This document shows, in pieces, positions 24,773-32,204 of a DNA stretch of 32,204 nt (position 1 is the first letter of the stretch; the number at the start of each line of letters is the position of its first letter). Location of the stretch: NCBI GenBank assembly GCA_023474015.1, contig JAMCYN010000152.1, forward strand, positions 1-32,204. The letters are read 5' to 3'. The notes under the pieces were generated by a model. That model saw only the letters and a program-made list of their open reading frames with translations. It ran no database searches and was not told where the DNA came from. Origin of the DNA: Armatimonadota bacterium (GTDB lineage Bacteria > Armatimonadota > UBA5829). The position numbers and the translations under genes were made by a program.

Positions 24773-25834
24773 CTATCTCCCAGCAGCTTTGAACAATGCT
24801 ATTATATTCTCCACCGGCACCTCCGGTTCAAGTACATGTGTCGGAGATAAAATCAACCCGCCATCAACTCCCATGACTCGCTTACGCTCGAGCACTACTT
24901 GTTCAACTTCTTCCGAATCACCAAATGGCATTGTAGTCTGTGTGCCGACAGTGCCGTCAAGAACCAGATGTTTGCCATACTCTTTCTTTAACCTAACCAG
25001 ATCCATGCACTCGGGCTGGACAGGATTGAGTATGGTCACCCCTATGTCTATAAGCTCAGGTATAATCTCCTCGATATTACCGTCGCTGTGATACCATATC
25101 TCAATATCGGGTTTAATATTCCGAGCAGCTTCGTATACACGGGCCCATCTCGGTTTCATATACATTCGCCACAGCTCCGGATCGAACATCATCGCTCTCT
25201 GATTTGCCACATCATCTCCAGACTGGATAAAATCCACTCCGGCGGATGCCGCCGCCGTTGCATTCGCCAGGTTCCGCTCCATGACGCGGTCGAGGATGAA
25301 CTCGCACATCTCCGGCGCCGCGATAAGATCCATCAGAAACTCCTCATACCCCCTGATCTGCCAGGCATCCTCGTACATATGGCCTACCCAACAAAACGCC
25401 ACAAGACCTTGCTTGTGAGCCTGTTCTACTTCACCACGCATGTGCGAATTTGAATAACCTGTTAAGCTCGGGTAAGGAAATTCTTCTATATCCTCCAGCG
25501 CCCCGGCGTTCCGCAACGGGCTGACATATTGAGTGAAGTGATACGCGCTTCCCGGAATTTCCAGGACTCCCAGATGATTGATGAACGCCCTCGCGGGAAT
25601 ATCCACATCTGTGAAATAGCCCGAGAAATCAGGATTGCTCAGTCCGGGCGGCGGAAGCACAGCCACCCCGACAGGAGTGTAAGCACCAAAGCTCTGCAAT
25701 ATCTCATGTTCGTTATTCAGGCCGGTTGCCATTTTCATCGACTCAAGAAGTGCCGGCGTGAAGTGAGCATAGTATAGAAAATCACTATGCTGTTGGTGAT
25801 CTACCGTTGCTTTGAATAGATCAAGTTGCGTCAT
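24773..25834 (-). CDS. UROD-like (URO-D superfamily) protein
   Basis: 353 aa. Characteristic parts are 'GSAYHFTQYVSPLRN', 'AASAGVDFIQSGDDVANQRAMMFDPELWRMYMKPRW', 'IEIWYHSDGNIEEIIPELIDIGVTILNPVQPE' and 'GTVGTQTTMPFG'. The 'HSDGN' motif replaces the HxC zinc motif of MtaA-type proteins; 'SPTHVLEPEVPVENI' at the end contains a conserved His. This is the best-preserved relative of the broken copy at 16438-16854. Its ATG overlaps the stop of the Gfo/Idh/MocA gene by 4 bp, so the two proteins are probably made together and may act on the same compound. Confidence 0.84.
   Translation of the reverse strand: MTQLDLFKATVDHQQHSDFLYYAHFTPALLESMKMATGLNNEHEILQSFGAYTPVGVAVLPPPGLSNPDFSGYFTDVDIPARAFINHLGVLEIPGSAYHFTQYVSPLRNAGALEDIEEFPYPSLTGYSNSHMRGEVEQAHKQGLVAFCWVGHMYEDAWQIRGYEEFLMDLIAAPEMCEFILDRVMERNLANATAAASAGVDFIQSGDDVANQRAMMFDPELWRMYMKPRWARVYEAARNIKPDIEIWYHSDGNIEEIIPELIDIGVTILNPVQPECMDLVRLKKEYGKHLVLDGTVGTQTTMPFGDSEEVEQVVLERKRVMGVDGGLILSPTHVLEPEVPVENIIALFKAAGR
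25831..25834 (-). other. ATGA stop/start overlap, Gfo/Idh to UROD-like
   Basis: The oxidoreductase stop overlaps the UROD-like start by 4 bases, linking an unknown UROD-like function directly with sugar oxidation. Confidence 0.85.
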
Positions 25835-27015
25835 ACGCCTATTCCTCTCTCAGGAAACTTGATTTCCTGGAACGTCCGAGTCGCTGCGGATTCCTTGGCC
25901 TTCAGGCACATCAGGATGCTGAGCAGCCCGGCGTCCAGCGGGGCAACCGAGTGCTGCTCGCCGCGAATGACGCGGATAAAATTGTCCACAAGCACCGTGT
26001 CACCGCCCCCATGAGTGCAGGCATCAGCTTGGACCTTGTGGGTCTCCACACGGTTGGCGTGGTGCATATAGACCTTCACCTCGTTGGTATGCTGATCGAA
26101 CTCGACAGTCCCCTTGTAGCCTATTAACCTGGCCCCTCGCCGACCCGCGTCCTTGCGAACGATGAAATCCTGCGTGTACGAGACGTGCATGCCGGTCTCG
26201 TATTCGATAAGCGCGCTGCCCGAGTCCTCATTGCCCGTATCCTTTGCGAAGCAACACATGTTCATAACACCCGGCTTCACCTCGTCGGCCTCAGCCTTGC
26301 GAGCGTAGATGTGAAAAGGGCTTTCGAGGCAGGAATCCCACTCACGACAGTCGTCGCATGTCAGACCGGCGGGTCTGTCGCCCTTAAACACCTGTTTCGA
26401 GGTAATCGCGGTAATCCACCGTGGCTGAATGCCGAGCAGGTAGTTGATGTAGTCGAAGTCGTGCGTCGCCTTCTGGATGAAAAGGCCTTGAGTCTCGTTC
26501 TCATCGCGATACCAGTACATGTAGTAGACCAATGCGTAAAACACATCATTCCACGCTTCGACGTGCTCGACTGTCCCGATCTTCCCGGAGTCGATAATCT
26601 CCTTGACAAGCCGCATCAAAGGAGTTACGCGCATCGGAAATGAAACTACCACTTGGCTCGCACTCTTCGCCTGCGCGTCCCGTAGCGCGAGGAGGTCCTC
26701 CATGTTGGTAGCCACAGGTTTCTCCAGAAAGAGTGGTAGGTTCCTCTTGAGTGCCTTTTGAGCCATCATCGAGTGTGTGGAGCAACGCGATCCTATCATC
26801 ACCCCGTCGACCTGCTCAACATCCAGCATCTCGTCAGCATCCGTATAGAAACGAGTGTTTTCGACGTCAAGACCGGCTTCTGCCATCTGACGCTTGACCG
26901 CATCCCCACGAATTTCCGTAACGGCGGCAATTTCAGTTCCGGCATTAAGTCGTTTGACTAACCCCAGAAGCTGCTGCATCCTCCCGCCACATCCTATAAT
27001 GCCTAGTCGAATCAT
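25831..27015 (-). CDS. Gfo/Idh/MocA-family oxidoreductase
   Basis: 394 aa from the ATG at 27015, with GAGGAGG 8 nt upstream; a longer frame from 27066 adds residues before the Rossmann motif and is unlikely. The NAD(P)-binding 'LGIIGCGGRMQQL' is at residues 4-16 and the family EKP motif ('LFLEKPVATN') at 98-100. Such enzymes oxidise or epimerise sugars, inositols and related polyols. A Cys-rich segment ('LTCDDCREWDSCLES', then 'NMCCFA') follows the middle of the protein and may bind a metal. It lies 61 nt downstream of the MFS gene and overlaps the UROD-like gene. Confidence 0.9.
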   Translation of the reverse strand: MIRLGIIGCGGRMQQLLGLVKRLNAGTEIAAVTEIRGDAVKRQMAEAGLDVENTRFYTDADEMLDVEQVDGVMIGSRCSTHSMMAQKALKRNLPLFLEKPVATNMEDLLALRDAQAKSASQVVVSFPMRVTPLMRLVKEIIDSGKIGTVEHVEAWNDVFYALVYYMYWYRDENETQGLFIQKATHDFDYINYLLGIQPRWITAITSKQVFKGDRPAGLTCDDCREWDSCLESPFHIYARKAEADEVKPGVMNMCCFAKDTGNEDSGSALIEYETGMHVSYTQDFIVRKDAGRRGARLIGYKGTVEFDQHTNEVKVYMHHANRVETHKVQADACTHGGGDTVLVDNFIRVIRGEQHSVAPLDAGLLSILMCLKAKESAATRTFQEIKFPERGIGV

Positions 27016-27076
27016 ATAAGTATCCTCCTCAAGACTATCGCCGCTCTCCAGGCCGTAAAGCAGCAATGCTCAGTTA

Positions 27077-28384
27077 TCAAGCGTAGTCTTTCGCATCCGC
27101 GCTCAGGTCGCGGACAACGTATCTTGTAACCGGAAACATTGCCACTGCCAGAGCCGCGACCACCGTAAATGTGACAATGTAGCCGAGCGCGTCGCAACCA
27201 TAACCGACCGCTATCGGCCCGAGCCCGTTCGCAGCATAACTCAGCAGCAATTGAAAAGTAAAGTGCCCTGACCTGTTCTCTGGTCTGGGTATGCCAAAGA
27301 TGAGCGGGTTCAGCGCGGTCATGATTCCCACGGTTACCAAATAGGACATCCCGGTGGTCACGTAGACGCCGATTGCGTTCCGCATGAGAAGCATCGGCAA
27401 GAACGACGCACCGGCCAACAGAGGCCAGTAGGGCAACACCCGCTTCGCCGACAGCTTGTCCGTAAAATGGCCGATGAAACTGGATGTTGAGAACCGTGCG
27501 ACCAATCCGATCAGCCCCATCGTTGCCGACACGTACGCAGGCAGGTGGAGATCACGCAGCGCGTACTGCGGCACAAAGATGAAAAACACCGGCCATAACA
27601 AGCCCACAAAGACGAAATTCAGACCTATCAGGCGCAGGAACGGCCTGTCGCTCAATGCCGCATTCAACATATCCAAGGACCACGGCTTGGGAGCGCGCTC
27701 TATCGGCTGCGGCCGCTCTCTCCCGAACACCGCCAGCACATATCCTGCCTGGCAAAAGAACCACGTCATCAAGTAGAGATAGCCGAACGCGTCAGGCTCT
27801 GGTACGTGTTTCAGAACCCATCGCGCCGCCAGCATCGTGCTTATCGATAGGACGCCTCCAATCGTGGTCGAGTATCCGGTGTAGCGCCCCCTGTGACTCA
27901 TCGGGATACACCCGACGATATACTCCTGATGCGGCAGCCCGACAAATCCGCCGAAGACGAAGTTCGCCACCATCATCACAAACACGAATGTCAGAAGCTG
28001 CGCGTTCGAGAGCCCCAACTGCCTGGCGAAAAGTATCACGACGCCCATTATCCCCCATGCCCCGATATAGGGGATGTGGCTGACGAACAGATACCACTTC
28101 TTGTACCTGAACCTCACGCTGATGAACGGCGACAGGATTACACCGACTATCGATGTGATCGCGAGCGAATTGGCCAGGCCTATGACCTTGTTCGATGCGC
28201 CCAGAAACACCCATAGGGGCGAGACCACCACGGCGAGGTCGGCGGCACCCATCGTGAATATCGAGTCCAGCATCACGATGCAGATCATGTTGCGGCGGAT
28301 GTCCGCCTTCGTGAATGTCGTGCACTCGCGGGTTCCGCCGGATTCCTGCTCAACGTTGATAATTTCGCCTGACACCGCCATCAT
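27077..28384 (-). CDS. Major facilitator superfamily transporter, probable sugar importer
   Basis: 435 aa inner-membrane protein with many hydrophobic segments, consistent with about 12 membrane helices ('DLAVVVSPLWVFLGAS', 'PYIGAWGIMGVVILFA', 'FVFVMMVANFVFGGFVGL', 'VTFTVVAALAVAMFPV'). The basic loop 'RYTGYSTTIGG' follows 'CIPMSHRG', a pattern of MFS loop 2-3 regions. The charged N-terminal ~35 residues are cytosolic. It begins 3 nt after the stop of the large glycosidase-like gene, so coupling is likely. Because it sits between glycosidase and oxidoreductase genes, import of sugars or oligosaccharides is inferred; no specificity motif was recognised. Confidence 0.85.
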   Translation of the reverse strand: MMAVSGEIINVEQESGGTRECTTFTKADIRRNMICIVMLDSIFTMGAADLAVVVSPLWVFLGASNKVIGLANSLAITSIVGVILSPFISVRFRYKKWYLFVSHIPYIGAWGIMGVVILFARQLGLSNAQLLTFVFVMMVANFVFGGFVGLPHQEYIVGCIPMSHRGRYTGYSTTIGGVLSISTMLAARWVLKHVPEPDAFGYLYLMTWFFCQAGYVLAVFGRERPQPIERAPKPWSLDMLNAALSDRPFLRLIGLNFVFVGLLWPVFFIFVPQYALRDLHLPAYVSATMGLIGLVARFSTSSFIGHFTDKLSAKRVLPYWPLLAGASFLPMLLMRNAIGVYVTTGMSYLVTVGIMTALNPLIFGIPRPENRSGHFTFQLLLSYAANGLGPIAVGYGCDALGYIVTFTVVAALAVAMFPVTRYVVRDLSADAKDYA

Positions 28385-28387
28385 AGT

Positions 28388-30988
28388 CTAGTCCTTTGCA
28401 TCGATCTTCGGGAACGAAAGCTGAAATGTCTTCTCCCAACCTATGAAACCCTCGATAGTCGTGGAACGCGGCCCGTCCAGCGGCCTGTTAAAGTAGAGCA
28501 TTGGCTTTTCCGTAAGTGGCGGCATGCGAAGCATGAAGTCGATGGACTTCTCCTCGGGATTGTAGTTCTCCACGAGCATGTTGTTGATCCCTGCGAAACT
28601 CACACTGGGAGCACCCAAATCGCCGACATACAGCCTGAACATCTGGTCCTGACCTTCACGAGGGTCTGTTCTGAACTTACAGCCTATGTTCAGCATCTTT
28701 CTCTGGCCGGACTTGGCCGAAGCTGTATTGTCCTCGAACTTAGTTAGTTCCAGGTTATAGTCTTGCCAGACTACCTGCGGACCGTCGCCATTCTTCTGTT
28801 TGATTCGGTATATTTTCGGCTCAGAATCCACGCCATCGATTCCAAAACGAACATTATGCTTATCCAGGTGAGCTATCGAAAGACGATTCCCCAAAACGTC
28901 GAATACGAATGCTTCATCGGTCTTAAAGCCCAAAGAACGCAGATTGATATCGGCGGTCGCCTTTCTGCCGGGTTTCCCGTGCTCAGTCGCCACAACCAGC
29001 ACATCGCCCGGGCGCGAAAACACATTCGCCACGACGTGCGAATCGGAAAACCGGATGATCTTGCCGGTTTCCGGATCGCGCCAGGAATAGAGCTTTGCGC
29101 TCCTGGTGTCATAGCTCATCAGGGGGTGATAGTACTTGTCGTACATAGCCTTTTCTTCGGGGAGCAACGTAAATGAATTGAACCCATTCAACTTACCTTC
29201 CCACGGCAGCAGCATGGTCAAATGGTTCCGCAGGAACTGGTTGTAGATTTCGACTTTGCGAAAGTCGTAGTTCCGGTAGCTGAGCGGGATTACTTCAGAC
29301 CCGAGCAGGAACGGGTTATACGCCGTTTCCAAAAGCGCGTCCGGAACCTTGGGGACATGCAGCCCCCACAACCCCTCACCGGGGAACATCGCGTCGCTCA
29401 TCGCCTCCAGCAGCGTGAACTGGAACCCTGCGTGGGATATTATCTTCTTCGGCGGGTCATACGAGTTGTTCAGCAGCCAGACGTCTTCGATATATTTGAC
29501 GTTACCCTCTATCTGGCTGGTGTAGTCCTGGTCGCCTATGAATACACAGTTGAGATCGATATACATCCCGTCAACGCCATATTCATCGTAACACGACGTA
29601 TAGTAATCGAGGTAGTAGTCTCGCACCTCGGGAGTCTCAAATGAAGCGCACTTGTCTCTCCAAGGTTCAGCAAGAATCTTCCTCATGTCTTCGTCCGGGA
29701 TTACGCCCTCATTTCGGTACGCTTGTGCGCGCTGCTCGCTGAATGCGACATACGCGAGTCCCGTAGTTCCAACGCTAATGCCGAACTTGTGCGCCGCATC
29801 AATGATTTTTCTGTAGCGGTCCTTTATCCACCCTTTCGACTGAGCAAACTGTATCTGGCAGAATTGGTCCTCAAGCGTGTTCATTCCACCGATTATGTCC
29901 GTAACGCCATCAGCCGCCCGCTCGCGCAAGTAGAGCTCGGCATCGACGGAATACTCATCAAACACGAAATTCCTTTCGAGACCGTAGTGCATCACCCCGT
30001 ATTGGGGTTCATACTTGCGAAACGGCATGAAAGAAAGCGCGAGTTCAAAACCCTCTCCGGCTCGCAGTTGCCGTGGCGCAGCTTTACGGATGAAGTGGAG
30101 ATCTATGTGGCGGCAGGCATCCTTTGTGAGAACGACCATCCGCTTATCGCCTTTGGCGCCATCGTCAACATCCACCTGCTTCCACGTATACCTGAGTGGC
30201 AGCACCTGAAAACCGATCCGACCATCGGTCCAGAATGCGTACGGAATCCTGCCTTGAACCTGCATGCTGTCCTCGAGCGACACGACTTCTTCGTGCCGCT
30301 CGTTCAGAAAGACTCCATCATTATCCAAGCCATAGGTCGTCGCATAATAGGAGAGCGGGTTGGGAGTCTTGCCCACTGTGTTTGCCACGTAAAGTGACTT
30401 CACACCGGGCGCTGTTCCCAACACCTTGTATCTCACCGTCAACAGCCCGCTCATCTTGTAGAAATCGTATTCAACCTTGAATGCGCAGGGGAATGTCTTA
30501 CCATCATTGCTCTTGGGAACAAAAGTGCCCGTTAGAAAGAGGTGGAATTTGCCGTCATTCTTGGTGAGCTTTGCGTCGGAAGACAGACTTTGTCGAAAAG
30601 TTGTACCATCAGAACCAATTACGTGTAAATCCGCAAGGCTGCACCTTGTGAAGCAATCAACGTCGAGCAGGCGAACTCTATCAATAGTAGCGTTCTGTTT
30701 ATTGAACCAAATAGTCCAGACTTCGCGCTCAATCGCAATGCGAGGGCCTTCACTGCCAATAATCGTTCGGAACCGAGGATATGAGTTCAGATCTACCGTT
30801 TTTCGCATCCTCGCCATGCGCTCTTGGCGCTCTTGTCGAATTCTTGGATAGTAATCCGGCGCGTTTAAACGCTCAGCTCCAAAAGATGCTCCGGCAACCA
30901 CAATTACAGCTGCCGCTGCTGTTGCATATCGGTACACATTAACCACAGGTCGAAAAGAACCATCCTTCCTAATAACTTCCAGTCTCAC
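28388..30988 (-). CDS. Large TIM-barrel glycosidase-like protein, probably exported
   Basis: 866 aa, from a GTG without a clear ribosome-binding site 22 nt after the pseudopilin stop, so the start is uncertain. Residues ~21-38 ('YATAAAAVIVVAGASFGA') are a signal-peptide-like hydrophobic stretch after a 20-residue N-region. Residues ~75-320 look beta-sandwich-like. Residues ~345-640 look like a barrel: 'DEYGVDGMYIDLNCVF' (~468-483) places Asp478 where many retaining alpha-glycosidases carry a nucleophile, and 'SHAGFQFTLLEAMSDAMFPGEG' may be another active-site strand. A beta-rich tail ends 'MLYFNRPLDGPRST'. I cannot assign a GH family; DUF6067- or DUF6259-type proteins are possible relatives. 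It heads the MFS, Gfo/Idh and UROD-like genes. Confidence 0.62.
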   Translation of the reverse strand: MRLEVIRKDGSFRPVVNVYRYATAAAAVIVVAGASFGAERLNAPDYYPRIRQERQERMARMRKTVDLNSYPRFRTIIGSEGPRIAIEREVWTIWFNKQNATIDRVRLLDVDCFTRCSLADLHVIGSDGTTFRQSLSSDAKLTKNDGKFHLFLTGTFVPKSNDGKTFPCAFKVEYDFYKMSGLLTVRYKVLGTAPGVKSLYVANTVGKTPNPLSYYATTYGLDNDGVFLNERHEEVVSLEDSMQVQGRIPYAFWTDGRIGFQVLPLRYTWKQVDVDDGAKGDKRMVVLTKDACRHIDLHFIRKAAPRQLRAGEGFELALSFMPFRKYEPQYGVMHYGLERNFVFDEYSVDAELYLRERAADGVTDIIGGMNTLEDQFCQIQFAQSKGWIKDRYRKIIDAAHKFGISVGTTGLAYVAFSEQRAQAYRNEGVIPDEDMRKILAEPWRDKCASFETPEVRDYYLDYYTSCYDEYGVDGMYIDLNCVFIGDQDYTSQIEGNVKYIEDVWLLNNSYDPPKKIISHAGFQFTLLEAMSDAMFPGEGLWGLHVPKVPDALLETAYNPFLLGSEVIPLSYRNYDFRKVEIYNQFLRNHLTMLLPWEGKLNGFNSFTLLPEEKAMYDKYYHPLMSYDTRSAKLYSWRDPETGKIIRFSDSHVVANVFSRPGDVLVVATEHGKPGRKATADINLRSLGFKTDEAFVFDVLGNRLSIAHLDKHNVRFGIDGVDSEPKIYRIKQKNGDGPQVVWQDYNLELTKFEDNTASAKSGQRKMLNIGCKFRTDPREGQDQMFRLYVGDLGAPSVSFAGINNMLVENYNPEEKSIDFMLRMPPLTEKPMLYFNRPLDGPRSTTIEGFIGWEKTFQLSFPKIDAKD

Positions 30989-31010
30989 GTCGCTATGATC
31001 TGCCGACCAC

Positions 31011-31613
31011 TCAAGAACCTAGTGGATAGTATATCTTGCCGGAACCGTCCGAATGCTTGGAAATAACCGCACCATTAAGATAGAGGACGTTGTACACAGC
31101 CTGCACACTGCTGAACATACTGCTATTGCTGACCCGCGAAAAATGGTGCTGATCACAATCCAATGCGATTGGATACTTCTCTAGAGCAGGAGTCATTCGA
31201 ATCACCATGGCCAGTCCAGTATACGAGCAAAAGTAGTAGCTCATCCAAGCGTCTGTACCAGGCACCTTTGCTACCATGCCATCGTGTTGATAGCTCGCAC
31301 CGTCAGCGGGACAAGTAAAGACCTTTGCAGCCTTCAGATACTTCGGCCATAATGCATTTACATAGGCATAGTTCGAATTAGCCATTCGGGTTCCCGTCCT
31401 CGCGAGATCGGGCCTGGGAAGAAAATCGTTGTTGTCTTGGGCATACATTCGTATTGCTACGCCTATCTGCCGCAGATTCGACGCACAGCTCGACTGCAAG
31501 CCCCGAGCTCTGGCGGTTGTGAAAACCGGAAACAGAATCGCGGCCAACACGGCGATTATGGCAATCACGACCAAGAGTTCGATTAGGGTAAAGCCCTTGC
31601 GTACACTTTCCAT
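31011..31613 (-). CDS. Type II pseudopilin / DUF1559-like prepilin
   Basis: 200 aa from the ATG at 31613; a longer frame from 31673 would place 20 residues before the leader and run through a strong hairpin. The prepilin signal '[31 protein letters not shown]' has Gly7-Phe8 at the cleavage site and the conserved Glu at position +5, so PilD-type processing is expected. The following '[20 protein letters not shown]' and a late '[17 protein letters not shown]' ('h-DG' H-X9-DG-like end) are usual for the many pseudopilins of Armatimonadota and Planctomycetota. The role may be surface display or secretion of glycan-binding machinery; no other pilus gene is present. Confidence 0.87.
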   Translation of the reverse strand: MESVRKGFTLIELLVVIAIIAVLAAILFPVFTTARARGLQSSCASNLRQIGVAIRMYAQDNNDFLPRPDLARTGTRMANSNYAYVNALWPKYLKAAKVFTCPADGASYQHDGMVAKVPGTDAWMSYYFCSYTGLAMVIRMTPALEKYPIALDCDQHHFSRVSNSSMFSSVQAVYNVLYLNGAVISKHSDGSGKIYYPLGS

Positions 31614-31635
31614 CTCTACACCCCCTATAGGTATT

Positions 31636-31669
31636 GCGTTGCTTCGGCTTCTGAGGGCCGAAGCAACGC
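31636..31669. terminator. Perfect 13-bp hairpin between secreted-protein gene and pseudopilin gene
   Basis: GCGTTGCTTCGGC at 31636-31648 pairs exactly with GCCGAAGCAACGC at 31657-31669 around an 8-nt loop. It lies 23 nt upstream of the pseudopilin start and 33 nt after the stop of the upstream gene. No strong U-run follows, so partial termination, RNA processing or protection of the downstream mRNA are all possible. Confidence 0.6.
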
Positions 31670-31701
31670 CCACCGTATTAGCTTGTCGATTAGTCGACGC
31701 A

Positions 31702-32204
31702 TTATTTATGCACGGTAACCTGCTGGCTCGTCAGAGTCGGCGGCATCGTGCTGAGATCCAGAGTGCCCTTAACGGACACATAGTTGTTATTCGTGACTGC
31801 CACACCAGGAGCCACGACCTTGATAGTCACACCTGAACCATCATCGATGGTGAAATGACTTGCATCAATCACGGTAACCTTGCCCCACAGCACCCATGTG
31901 AACTTCGTCGCTGCTGTCTGCATCAACGCATCCATTACTGCCTTGTTGCTCGTGCCGACCGTCATCAGCGGCGGTCCCGCCACCGGCATAAGTTGGACAT
32001 CGAGTGGAGTATTCTCCAAAGCGATAACTCCCACACCCATGATCGGCTTCGTCACAAAGTCGGCCCGCTCGGCGGTCAGGTTGTAATTACCGCCGGGCAG
32101 TGATATCGAGTAGGTCCCGTCGAAGGCGCTCGTTCCAAGGAATCCGGACGCAACGTAGAGCTTTGCTCCGGCCAATGGCAGTCCCGAATAACAACTATGT
32201 GTCC
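31702..32204 (-). CDS. Secreted protein with carboxypeptidase-regulatory-like domain, 5' end beyond window
   Basis: The frame is open through the window edge; the TTG at 32175 is not a real start because the family sequence continues upstream ('[19 protein letters not shown]'). The first visible part ('[12 protein letters not shown]', '[23 protein letters not shown]') is a beta-sandwich carboxypeptidase-regulatory-like (CarboxypepD_reg) domain. The last ~85 residues ('[28 protein letters not shown]', '[11 protein letters not shown]') look like an OB-like beta domain. It is probably extracellular and may be anchored or bind a ligand. It precedes the pseudopilin gene in the same direction. Confidence 0.75.
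   Translation of the reverse strand, partial: THSCYSGLPLAGAKLYVASGFLGTSAFDGTYSISLPGGNYNLTAERADFVTKPIMGVGVIALENTPLDVQLMPVAGPPLMTVGTSNKAVMDALMQTAATKFTWVLWGKVTVIDASHFTIDDGSGVTIKVVAPGVAVTNNNYVSVKGTLDLSTMPPTLTSQQVTVHK

Overview
This window most likely comes from a soil- or sediment-type bacterium of the Armatimonadota or a neighbouring lineage. That is an inference. It rests mainly on the pseudopilin at 31011-31613 (GFTLIELL leader, then LFPVF and a 'SNLRQIG...YAQD' stretch), on HEAT plus HD-GYP signalling proteins, and on a glycan locus crowded with uroporphyrinogen-decarboxylase-like (UROD-like) paralogs. No rRNA, tRNA, CRISPR array or replication origin was seen.

Layout. (1) 1-558: 3'-truncated remnant of an IS1182-type transposase, cut by the window edge. 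(2) 624-4074, plus strand: a HEAT-repeat protein and an HD-GYP phosphohydrolase that share a related N-terminal domain. The first gene carries a 37-bp exact inverted copy of transposase DNA. (3) 4090-4187: palindromic repeat between convergent genes, then a yhaM-like exoribonuclease on the minus strand. (4) 5312-5625: hairpin- and heptamer-rich intergenic DNA. (5) 5626-7586: a complete IS1634-family element whose right end cuts off a fused E1 alpha/beta ketoacid dehydrogenase gene. (6) 7471-14075, minus strand: E1, cyclase-family hydrolase, LarA-like protein, two short-chain dehydrogenases and a UROD-like protein, closely packed. (7) 14155-16454: an IS630-family element with a second IS630-family element nested in it, next to a broken UROD-like gene. 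(8) 16962-30988, minus strand: a six-hairpin-type glycosidase, two secreted GH89-like glycosidases, two more UROD-like proteins, a Gfo/Idh/MocA oxidoreductase, an MFS transporter and a large TIM-barrel glycosidase-like protein. (9) 31011-32204: pseudopilin and a partial secreted repeat protein.

How the genes may work together (inference). The minus-strand genes from about 31 kb down to 7.5 kb look like one sugar or glycan catabolic region. Exported GH89-like and TIM-barrel enzymes would release sugars, the MFS protein would import them, and a cytosolic six-hairpin enzyme would continue hydrolysis. Gfo/Idh, SDR, LarA-like, cyclase and E1 proteins would oxidise, isomerise and decarboxylate the products. 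Three ATGA overlaps and many very short gaps support co-transcription in blocks. Four UROD-like genes (one broken), all lacking the HxC zinc motif of corrinoid methyltransferases, are the least explained part. Mobile elements have broken the locus at both ends of the 7.5-16.5 kb block.
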